Shown here: positions 1-5,050 of the stretch, piece by piece
How the letters are laid out: the number at the start of each line of letters is the position of its first letter
Numbering within the stretch: the stretch's first letter is position 1
Assembly (NCBI GenBank): GCA_948472605.1
Contig: CAOKUH010000084.1
Location: 1 to 6,326, forward strand
Direction of reading: 5' to 3'
DNA length: 6,326 nt
Origin: an uncultured Mycoplasmatota bacterium
Lineage (GTDB): Bacteria > Bacillota_I > Bacilli_A > RF39 > UBA660
The notes under the pieces: model-generated
The model's input: the letters and a program-made list of their open reading frames with translations, nothing else
Told to the model about the DNA's origin: nothing
Databases searched by the model: none
Made by a program: the position numbers and the translations under genes

Positions 1-2
1 GA

Positions 3-32
3 TTGTCTACTAAACCCTCTTAGTTGTCTACT
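3..32. repeat. 9-bp direct repeat (TTGTCTACT) pair; possible insertion-sequence end
   Basis: TTGTCTACT occurs at 3-11 and again at 24-32, exactly 21 bp apart. A TTGTCTACTTT string followed by a terminal CA resembles my recollection of the right ends of IS3-family (IS150-group) elements, with the tip then near position 48 (CCACTACA). No transposase is visible because the window begins here, so the IS assignment is a guess. The second copy supplies the TTG that is the only possible in-frame start for the downstream surface-protein gene. Confidence 0.3.
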
Positions 33-1772
33 TTAAGCTTACCACTACAAAAAAATTTAATTTTAGCCTTCCAACCAAACGAAAATTCTCGTCTGGGGGG
101 GGGGTATATAGAAGATAGAAATATCTTAGAACCAAAAACGAGAATATTATTATTAAGCTTAGGTATATTTATAACAATAGTCTTGCTTATAAGTTCTTCA
201 TATGCTTACTTTACATCAAAGGTAAGTAGTGAAGGAAATAATAAAATCGATGTCGCAGCGAAAACACTAGCTAGTGCTAAAATGGATTATGGAAGTAGTA
301 TTATAGCTACAAATATATATCCGGGGAATAAAATATTAAAAACAATAACTGTCACAGGAAGTGGACCAGATAACGCTGTACCAATAAAAGCAACAATTAC
401 ATTAACACCAGATGTAACAGATTTTAGTAACCATGTAAAATACACTATGTATGCAGTAGAAAATTCTAACATTGATGCTACAACTATCTGTGAAAGTCCT
501 AAACCAACAACAGAAAGTGGCATGTATTACGATGCCATGAAATGTGATACAAGTAGTTTAGGAAGTCCAATACTCTCAGGAACATTTAGTGGCAAAACAA
601 AAGTAAACTATGAAATAGAAGTAACAAGTAAAACAAATACAACATATTATTTAATCGTAGAATATGTAAATGATGAAGAAAATCCTCAAAATAATGAACA
701 AGGTAAAACATTTGTTGTAAATATTGGCTTCAAAGCTAGTGGAAATAATAATGAAGCTACAGGATTAGTGCAATTAGCAACACTTGTAAATGGAAAATTA
801 ACTACTGATTTACCATCAAAATATGATAAATATGTCTTTGATAGTGTCGAATGCGATAATGGAGCCATAGCAACATGGAATAGTGTTGATTGGAATATAA
901 CAATTGATAACTTAACATCAAGTAATACATCATGTACGATTACTTTTGTAAGTGTAGAAACACTAGCTAATCATATTATCAATGCAAGTGAAACAGATGA
1001 TACAATTATTGAAGTAACGCATGGGGAAACAATCCAAACCGGAAGTAATGCCTTAGTAGATTATAGATATGTTGGTTCTAATCCCAACAACTATGTATGC
1101 TTAGAAGATAGTGGAGTGTGTAGTGATAATCAACTATATAGAATTATTGGTGTAATACCTACCCAAGCAAGTGAAGATGGGGAGTATGAAAATCGAGTTA
1201 AGTTAATAAAATCAACTGTCTATACAACAATGGCATGGAATAGCAATAATAGTAATGATTATAATACTAGTCCTTTAATAAATACTCTTTCTACTACGTA
1301 TTTAGGAAGTATTAGTAGTTATGAAAAGTATATCGATGATGCAAAATGGTATATAGGGGGAAGAGCTGACTATAATGCTACAGCTAGTACGTTTTATACT
1401 AATGAGCGTGGAACAACTGTGTATAGTGGCAGACCTATATCAGTAATATCAAAAATAGGCTTAATGTATCCAAGCGATTATGGATTTGCTGTTGGAGGAA
1501 GTGTGAGAAATACATGTTTAGGATATACTCTTTATAATTGGCGTAATCAAAGTACCTGTTACAATAATAATTGGTTAAATGAAAATGACGCTCGATGGAC
1601 AATAACACCAATTAATAATGGCAATTGGATGTTTGTAGTAAGTAAAATGGTATCATTTAGTAATAGTAATATTAGTACAGCTAAAGTCTATCCTGTCTTC
1701 TATCTAAAACCTGATGTAGGAATATTGAGTGGAGATGGAACTAAGACAAGTCCGTGGCTTTTAAAAGTATAA
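24..1772 (+). CDS. Surface protein: signal anchor, TasA/camelysin-like region, C-terminal FGE/lectin-like (DUF6273-like) domain
   Basis: Predicted envelope-anchored surface protein of 582 residues; its ligand or function is unknown. Residues 41-60 form a hydrophobic signal-anchor helix ending in SSSYAYFTS. With the following 'K(I)DVAAKTL...YPGNK' stretch this resembles SipW-dependent TasA/camelysin proteins (about 60-237). A small module with a Cys pair (C277, C304) spans about 248-309. The C-terminal region (about 345-582) has an RIIGV strand, KWYIGG, ERGTTVYSGRP, GLMYPSDYG, Cys pairs C359/C366 and C498/C512, and a final VFYLKPDV...GDGTKTSPW motif. I recall this pattern from FGE/C-type-lectin-like or DUF6273-like surface domains of gut Firmicutes. 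No LPXTG motif is present. The start is doubtful: TTG at 24 directly follows an in-frame TAG, has no ribosome binding site, and there is no ATG before the helix. Residues 1-28 may therefore be foreign or misread sequence, and the original start may have been near codon 29 (ATA). A hairpin terminator follows at once. Confidence 0.8.
   Translation: MSTLSLPLQKNLILAFQPNENSRLGGGYIEDRNILEPKTRILLLSLGIFITIVLLISSSYAYFTSKVSSEGNNKIDVAAKTLASAKMDYGSSIIATNIYPGNKILKTITVTGSGPDNAVPIKATITLTPDVTDFSNHVKYTMYAVENSNIDATTICESPKPTTESGMYYDAMKCDTSSLGSPILSGTFSGKTKVNYEIEVTSKTNTTYYLIVEYVNDEENPQNNEQGKTFVVNIGFKASGNNNEATGLVQLATLVNGKLTTDLPSKYDKYVFDSVECDNGAIATWNSVDWNITIDNLTSSNTSCTITFVSVETLANHIINASETDDTIIEVTHGETIQTGSNALVDYRYVGSNPNNYVCLEDSGVCSDNQLYRIIGVIPTQASEDGEYENRVKLIKSTVYTTMAWNSNNSNDYNTSPLINTLSTTYLGSISSYEKYIDDAKWYIGGRADYNATASTFYTNERGTTVYSGRPISVISKIGLMYPSDYGFAVGGSVRNTCLGYTLYNWRNQSTCYNNNWLNENDARWTITPINNGNWMFVVSKMVSFSNSNISTAKVYPVFYLKPDVGILSGDGTKTSPWLLKV
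95..104. repeat. G10 homopolymer tract (candidate contingency locus)
   Basis: Ten consecutive G residues lie about 70 nt inside the reading frame, upstream of the signal-anchor helix of the surface protein. Such a run is very unlikely by chance in DNA this AT-rich. Poly-G tracts near the 5' end of surface-protein genes are a known cause of phase variation by slipped-strand mispairing. With 10 G the frame stays open. With 9 G it hits TAG just after the tract (codons GGT ATA TAG), and with 11 G it hits TAG after GTA TAT AGA AGA. A poly-G sequencing artefact or a misassembly near a contig end is an alternative. Confidence 0.6.
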
Positions 1773-1776
1773 ATAT

Positions 1777-1811
1777 AAAAAGCAAGTAAATTAGATTTTT
1801 ACTTGTTTTTT
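1777..1811 (+). terminator. Rho-independent terminator of the surface-protein gene, probably bidirectional
   Basis: A 14-bp stem (1777-1790 with 1798-1811, one G-U pair) closes a 7-nt loop. On the + strand it ends in a T-rich run that continues as CTTTTTC. The stop codon of the opposing RodA-like gene (1791-1793) lies in the loop. The flanking A-rich left arm gives a U-run in the opposite direction too, so the hairpin probably serves both convergent genes. Confidence 0.75.
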
Positions 1812-2872
1812 CTTTTTCACAATATTTAAAATAATACCAATCATAATAAAATAGACAATCATATTAGATCCACCATAAGATAAAAATGGAAGAGGAATAC
1901 CCATAATTGGCATTAGACTTAAGTTCATTAAAATATTTTGTATTTGACTAAAGATAAAAATATAAATAAAAGCATGAATAAAGCATTTATATTCTTTTTG
2001 TTTGATAAAAAACATTTTATTAATAAAGAAAATATTTATTATAAAATAAGCAAGTAAAAGCGTAATTCCTCCTATAAAACCAAATATAGAAATAAATAAT
2101 GTAAAGGCAAAATCAGTAGGAAATTCGGGAACATATAATAAGTTTTTTTGAATACCATGTCCAAAAAAACCAGCATTTCCAATAGTTGTAAGAGCATTAT
2201 TAATTTGCATCCCACTACCATCTTTAAAGTTTATTAATCTATCCATTCGATAAAATAAACTTGTTCCAATTAAATTAATAAGTAAGTCTTGTTCAAATAT
2301 ATACATATAAATAAAACTGCTAATAAATAAAGCGAAAAGAATAAAGCCTATTATAAGCCATCTTTTCCTTATATTTGAAGAAAAGAGTATGGCAATTAAT
2401 ATTAAAATATAGAAAATAATCGCCCCAGTATCTGGTTCTAAAAAAACTAGAATACTTGGTAATAAAACAATTAAAATACATTTTAAAATATATAAGAATT
2501 CATGTTTTTTATTTATTCTAAAATCATTAGTAATTTTACTTAAATATAGAATTAAAGCTAATTTCATAAATTCACTAGGTTGGAAGTTGAACACTTTGTA
2601 ACTAATCCAAGCTCTAGCACCATTAATCTCTTTTCCAATAAATAAAACAAGTATTAAAAGAAATAAATTTATAAGATAAAAATAAAAACTATTTTTTTTA
2701 GAATAATAATTAAAATAAACCCAATGAAAAACCATAAAGTTTGCTTAATTAAGTAGGTTTTGTAAAGTGTTTTAACAAACCTAGCTTCATACATGCAAAA
2801 AAAGCTAGCAATTATAATAACAACTAGTGGTAGAAAGAATAATAAATTGTATTTATCAATAATCTTTTTCAT
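1791..2872 (-). pseudogene. RodA/FtsW/SpoVE-family SEDS glycosyltransferase, interrupted by a -1 frameshift
   Basis: SEDS proteins are multi-pass membrane enzymes that polymerise lipid II into peptidoglycan with a partner class B PBP. The gene is in two frames. The 5' part starts at ATG 2870-2872 (MKKIIDKYN...) and encodes the first two membrane helices up to ILKK. The 3' part continues from NSFYFYLIN in the -1 frame to the stop at 1791. Joined at the A8 tract (2692-2699) they give about 360 residues, a normal family length. Motifs in joined numbering: GARAWI 85-90, QPSEFMKLAL from 98, EPDTG 146-150, the PTDF Asp 254 at the position of the proposed catalytic Asp, and GIPLPFLSYGGS 325-336. The usual EE pair after that Asp (TDFIFAVIGEE) reads S262-I263 here. 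It cannot be assigned firmly to RodA, FtsW or sporulation-specific SpoVE. It could be a true pseudogene, a frame rescued by slippage, or an assembly error; the intact motifs argue for recent or no decay. It diverges from the 2932 gene and converges with the surface-protein gene. Confidence 0.85.
2692..2699 (-). other. A8 frameshift site (slippery A_AAA_AAA) in the RodA-like gene
   Basis: On the coding strand the first frame reads ATT CTA AAA AAA ATA, which contains the -1 slippery heptamer A AAA AAA in the correct phase. One extra A, in DNA or through polymerase slippage, or a -1 ribosomal slip here restores the SEDS protein. Without it the first frame ends at 2669 after seven more residues. 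I see no obvious Shine-Dalgarno-like stimulator or strong hairpin just downstream. An A8 tract also lies in the intact thioredoxin-like gene (6193-6200), so such tracts are not in themselves special here. Confidence 0.6.
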
Positions 2873-2902
2873 ATTCTTAGTATGCAACAAAATAGGGAAA
2901 TA

Positions 2903-2931
2903 ATCATAAAATGTAGGGAGGTGTTCGTAAA
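2903..2931 (-). promoter_or_regulatory. Possible sigma-A promoter of the RodA-like gene
   Basis: On the - strand TTTACG (2931-2926, 4/6 to consensus), a 17-nt spacer and TATGAT (2908-2903, 5/6) precede the ATG at 2872 by a leader of about 25-30 nt. It overlaps the ribosome binding site and start of the divergent small gene. In DNA this AT-rich the match is only suggestive. Confidence 0.3.
2916..2923 (+). promoter_or_regulatory. Strong ribosome binding site (GGGAGGTG) fixing the start of the 99-residue gene
   Basis: GGGAGGTG lies 8 nt before ATG 2932 and is the strongest Shine-Dalgarno sequence in the window. It supports both the start and the reality of this small gene. Confidence 0.8.
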
Positions 2932-3231
2932 ATGAATAAAAATTTGCCAAATGTTTATGCTGTACCTATTACAAAGAAACTTCAGAATAATAAAGAGACT
3001 TATAAAAGTTTTGAATTAGAAGATGATATGACTAGATCTAATAGAGTTACAATTGATGATATTAATAAAATCTTTAATGCAAAAACTCATGTTTATAAGA
3101 CAAGAGTTAAACTAAATACTACTAAAGGTGTTTTGGAAGAAGATATTGTTGGATTAACTGGAGATTCTCTTTTAACTTTGAGTGGGGACACTATTAGGAT
3201 AGCTGATATTTTAAGCATAAAAAAAGTGTAA
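2932..3231 (+). CDS. Conserved-looking small cytoplasmic protein, function unknown
   Basis: A protein of 99 residues that I do not recognise. It has no signal peptide, membrane helix or Cys. Residues 1-40 are polar and probably flexible (KKLQNNKETYKSFELEDD). Residues 41-50 look like a short helix (IDDINKIFNA). Residues 53-99 alternate like a small beta-barrel: VYKTRVKLNT, VLEEDIVGLTGDSLLTLSGD, IRIADILSI. That pattern recalls Sm-like or SH3-like barrels such as the one in the spore protein GerQ, but this is a resemblance only. The excellent ribosome binding site and the clean codon pattern argue for a real gene. It stands alone, diverging from the RodA-like gene and ending in a hairpin shared with the EIIB-like gene. 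Confidence 0.75.
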   Translation: MNKNLPNVYAVPITKKLQNNKETYKSFELEDDMTRSNRVTIDDINKIFNAKTHVYKTRVKLNTTKGVLEEDIVGLTGDSLLTLSGDTIRIADILSIKKV

Positions 3232-3241
3232 TTATTACACT
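3218..3241 (-). terminator. Rho-independent terminator of the EIIB-like gene
   Basis: A 7-bp stem (3225-3231 with 3235-3241) closes a 3-nt loop. Read on the - strand it is followed by a T7 run (the A-run at 3219-3225), giving a compact terminator. It overlaps the stop codons of both convergent genes (3229-3231 and 3240-3242). In the + direction the U-run is missing, so it would be weak for the 99-residue gene. Confidence 0.65.
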
Positions 3242-3557
3242 ATAAAATTTCATCAATATATTTTTTTAATTGTCTTGCATCTTTTCCAAAGATTATTTTT
3301 AATTGATTATCAATTTCCACTATACCTTTAGCTCCTAATTTTTGAATATTATCTTTATCAACTATTGAAACATCTTTTAAAATAACTTTAAAACGAGACA
3401 TATTACATTCAGCATTAATGATATTTTCTTTACCACCTAAATAATTAATTAGTTTATTAGCTTCAACACTAAAATCTTTTTTCATTAACTTAATAACTAT
3501 TAAAGAAATTAGTACTAAAACTGCAATTATGATTAAATATTGAATCCATGTGTCCAT
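3240..3557 (-). CDS. Membrane-anchored stand-alone PTS EIIB-like domain (glucose-family fold), active Cys displaced
   Basis: A protein of 105 residues. Residues 6-24 form a hydrophobic N-terminal helix followed by KLMKK, giving a membrane anchor with the domain probably in the cytoplasm. Residues 30-105 match the EIIB domain of the glucose/sucrose PTS family: INYLGGKENI, then SRFKVILKD, then LGAKGIVEIDNQLKIIFG. In active EIIB a Cys in 'DACITRLR' accepts phosphate from EIIA and passes it to the sugar. Here the ungapped alignment is ECNMSRFK, so Cys51 sits one place early and Asn52 occupies the catalytic position. There is no EIIC or EIIA gene nearby. A sensory or structural role, or a non-catalytic relic, seems more likely than sugar transport. 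The start is supported by AGGTGAT (3569-3563) 5 nt before the ATG. It is probably monocistronic, with a consensus -10 upstream and a terminator at its end. Confidence 0.8.
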   Translation of the reverse strand: MDTWIQYLIIIAVLVLISLIVIKLMKKDFSVEANKLINYLGGKENIINAECNMSRFKVILKDVSIVDKDNIQKLGAKGIVEIDNQLKIIFGKDARQLKKYIDEIL

Positions 3558-3575
3558 TTTTTATCACCTATTATG

Positions 3576-3581
3576 ATTATA
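3576..3581 (-). promoter_or_regulatory. Consensus -10 (TATAAT) of the EIIB-like gene
   Basis: TATAAT on the - strand at 3581-3576, preceded by TTG, lies about 20 nt before the ATG and just before the AGGTGAT ribosome binding site. The -35 region is poor (TTTTAA at a 17-nt spacing). The short leader is compatible with a housekeeping promoter. Confidence 0.5.
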
Positions 3582-3621
3582 CAACAAAAATATAATTTTT
3601 AAAACCTTTTTAAATTTAAGA

Positions 3622-3648
3622 ACTATTTTTATTTAATTTCATAAATTA
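3622..3648 (+). promoter_or_regulatory. Sigma-K-type (late mother cell) promoter of the spore-coat gene
   Basis: CATAAATTA at 3640-3648 matches the sigma-K -10 consensus CATANNNTA exactly. AC at 3622-3623 supplies the short sigma-K -35 element with a 16-nt spacer, the usual spacing. Transcription would begin near 3655, leaving a leader of about 25 nt before ATG 3679. The Bacillus cotYZ/exsY genes belong to the mother-cell sporulation programme, so position and gene identity support each other. The short motif could occur by chance in AT-rich DNA. Confidence 0.55.
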
Positions 3649-3666
3649 TTAGTGAGAATATATGAA

Positions 3667-3672
3667 AGGGTG
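3667..3672 (+). promoter_or_regulatory. Ribosome binding site (AGGGTG) deciding the coat-gene start
   Basis: AGGGTG within AAAGGGTGA lies 6 nt before ATG 3679. The longer reading from GTG 3652 has no ribosome binding site and would begin at or before the predicted transcription start, so 3679 is preferred. Confidence 0.7.
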
Positions 3673-3678
3673 AATGAT

Positions 3679-4122
3679 ATGTGTAATAATCAAAATAACA
3701 ACAATCATGATACAAATTGTATAGCAGAAATTTTAAATGTAATATTAGTTCTTCAACAAAATGCATGTCCAGATAGTTGTTTAGATTCTTGTGATAGACC
3801 AATGCTTGGTGGAGGACCTAATTGCTTAATTTGTAATACTAGACCTATAATGATTTATACTTGTTGTGGTAACGGAACTCCTTGGAGTATGCCAACTACT
3901 AAAGATTCTACAGCAACTTGTGTAGATGCAAGTGCTACATGTTCAAATGTATTTAGAGTAGAAAAAGTAGATGGAAATTGTTGTACTTGTCGTGTTCTTG
4001 CAGATAATCCTGATACAACAAGTTTAAATCCATATATAGCAACAAATTCATTTTTTACAATTAGTTTAGATTGCATTTGTGCTATAAGATGTTTAACTGA
4101 TACATTCGTAGAATGCGTTTAA
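3679..4122 (+). CDS. cotZ: Spore coat/exosporium protein of the CotY/CotZ/ExsY family
   Basis: A predicted structural protein of the outer spore surface. ExsY and CotY of the Bacillus cereus group self-assemble into Cys-crosslinked exosporium layers, and CotZ/CotY of B. subtilis sit in the crust. The 147 residues contain 18 Cys, and the sequence follows the family order: an N-terminal CIAEILNVILVLQQ helix, CPDSCLDSC, MLGGGPNC, NTRPIMIYT, GTPW, VFRVEKVDGNCC-CRVL, TNSFFTISLDCICAIRCL. The closing LDC-CAIRCL block is especially diagnostic. No signal peptide is present, as expected for a mother-cell cytoplasmic product assembled on the spore. It has a sigma-K-like promoter and its own terminator, and no other coat gene is visible beside it. 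Start chosen at 3679 for its ribosome binding site; a GTG at 3652 would add nine residues. The assignment to the family is firm, while CotZ versus CotY/ExsY is not resolved. Confidence 0.9.
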   Translation: MCNNQNNNNHDTNCIAEILNVILVLQQNACPDSCLDSCDRPMLGGGPNCLICNTRPIMIYTCCGNGTPWSMPTTKDSTATCVDASATCSNVFRVEKVDGNCCTCRVLADNPDTTSLNPYIATNSFFTISLDCICAIRCLTDTFVECV

Positions 4123-4142
4123 AGACCTTTTGGTCTTTTTTT
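4121..4142 (+). terminator. Rho-independent terminator of the spore-coat gene
   Basis: A 7-bp stem AAAGACC/GGTCTTT (4121-4127 with 4132-4138) with a TTTT loop is followed by a T-run through 4142. The stem overlaps the TAA stop codon at 4120-4122. Confidence 0.85.
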
Positions 4143-4145
4143 ATG

Positions 4146-4171
4146 AAAAAATGCTAAATTTAATTAGCATT
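4146..4171 (-). terminator. Rho-independent terminator of the thioredoxin-CPBP-phosphoesterase unit
   Basis: An 8-bp stem AATGCTAA/TTAGCATT (4150-4157 with 4164-4171) closes a 6-nt loop. On the - strand it runs into T6 (4151-4146). It begins at the TGA stop codon of the phosphoesterase-like gene. It sits beside the coat-gene terminator, so the two convergent units end in back-to-back hairpins. Confidence 0.75.
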
Positions 4172-5043
4172 CAATACTGATATAATCGATATAAATTGAT
4201 TGAAGGTAGGTTATTAAATCTAACATTAAATTTGTATGTGCCTAAGCCATTTGAAATATACATTTTAGTTTCATCTAAATTATAATAATTATTTGTATAA
4301 TTATTTATACCATCTTGTTTTAAAAGAAAACTATTAAAAGGAAGTTTGATTAAACCATTTAGTGTATGTCCTGCAAAAATCAAATTAGGATTAATATTAT
4401 GTTTTTTTAATTCATCAACTATTATTGGCTCGTGATTAAGCCATATTTTATAATAAGTATTATTTTCAATAGAATTAGCTGTTTCAATATCAATTTCTTT
4501 TTCTAAAATAGAAGTAGTACCAACAAACATTAGTGGATCATTTCCTCCATAATAGAACAAATCATTTTTATTATCTAATACAATAAATCCAGAACTTTTC
4601 ATTATATCAATATAATCATTTTTATTTATGTAGTCATTATCTCCAATAACAGCATATTTTTTGTAAGTTGCAAGTATTTTAGTCATATTTTCTTTTAAAA
4701 GAATTTTATCAGATTCATTAATATTTATATTACTATTAAATAAATCACCTGTATAAATAACAATATCTGGTTTTAATTCGTTTATTTTATCAATTATCTT
4801 GCTCATATTATTTTTATTTATTGTTGTACCATACAATATATCTGAAAAATGAACTATTTTCATACCATGAAATGAATAGGGTAAATTATTATCAACTATA
4901 GCATATTCTTTGATAGTGATAATATTTGGTTCAATTTTTTTTACATATATGTATAAGAAAATTATTATTAGTAATATGATTATAAAGAATATTTTTAGAA
5001 AATAATGTTTCTTTTTGGGTAAATTTATATTTTCTTCTTTCAT
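4171..5043 (-). CDS. Membrane-anchored calcineurin-like metallophosphoesterase homologue with degenerate metal-binding motifs
   Basis: A protein of 290 residues with a basic N-terminus, a membrane helix at 15-34 and then a calcineurin-like (YkuE/YaeI-type) fold, probably outside the cytoplasmic membrane. Classical motifs are DxH, GDxx, GNHD, H and GHxH. Here they read D68-I-L70 in VHFSDILYG, G99-D100 in YTGDLF, G134-D-N-D137 in YAVIGDNDY, H204 in WLNHEP, and G225-H226-T-L228 in FAGHTLNG. Asp68, Asp100, His204 and His226 are kept, but the His of motif I, the Asn and His of motif III and the last His of motif V are replaced. A normal dinuclear metal site therefore looks unlikely: this may be a pseudoenzyme, a binding protein or an enzyme with altered metal use. 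It is the last gene of the unit. Its ribosome binding site AGGTGA overlaps the stop codon of the CPBP gene 7 bp upstream, implying coupled translation. Confidence 0.82.
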   Translation of the reverse strand: MKEENINLPKKKHYFLKIFFIIILLIIIFLYIYVKKIEPNIITIKEYAIVDNNLPYSFHGMKIVHFSDILYGTTINKNNMSKIIDKINELKPDIVIYTGDLFNSNININESDKILLKENMTKILATYKKYAVIGDNDYINKNDYIDIMKSSGFIVLDNKNDLFYYGGNDPLMFVGTTSILEKEIDIETANSIENNTYYKIWLNHEPIIVDELKKHNINPNLIFAGHTLNGLIKLPFNSFLLKQDGINNYTNNYYNLDETKMYISNGLGTYKFNVRFNNLPSINLYRLYQY

Positions 5044-5050
5044 ATATCAC

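Noticed and set aside
287..868. Two short reading frames on the - strand inside the surface-protein gene
   Set aside because: They lie wholly within a well-supported coding region, lack ribosome binding sites and show no recognisable domain; they are antisense shadows.
2872..2901. A sigma-E-like promoter (GATTATTT-N13-CATACTAA) for the RodA-like gene, which would favour SpoVE
   Set aside because: Both elements are imperfect, and transcription would begin at the start codon itself, leaving no leader or ribosome binding site.
2873..2950. An upstream extension of the RodA-like gene starting at 2950
   Set aside because: The extra 26 residues overlap the divergent gene and its ribosome binding site and lack hydrophobic family sequence; ATG 2870-2872 begins a typical MKK plus helix N-terminus.
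3652..3678. A GTG start adding nine residues to the coat protein
   Set aside because: There is no ribosome binding site before GTG 3652, and it falls at or before the predicted sigma-K transcription start; ATG 3679 has a well-spaced AGGGTG.
3855..4076. A 73-residue reading frame antisense to the spore-coat gene
   Set aside because: The + strand frame has a clear family match with conserved Cys blocks, and the antisense frame has no motif.
4171..4173. Mycoplasma-type genetic code (UGA as Trp)
   Set aside because: The phosphoesterase-like gene ends with TGA at a plausible C-terminus immediately followed by its terminator, and Trp codons in the window are TGG, so the standard bacterial code fits.
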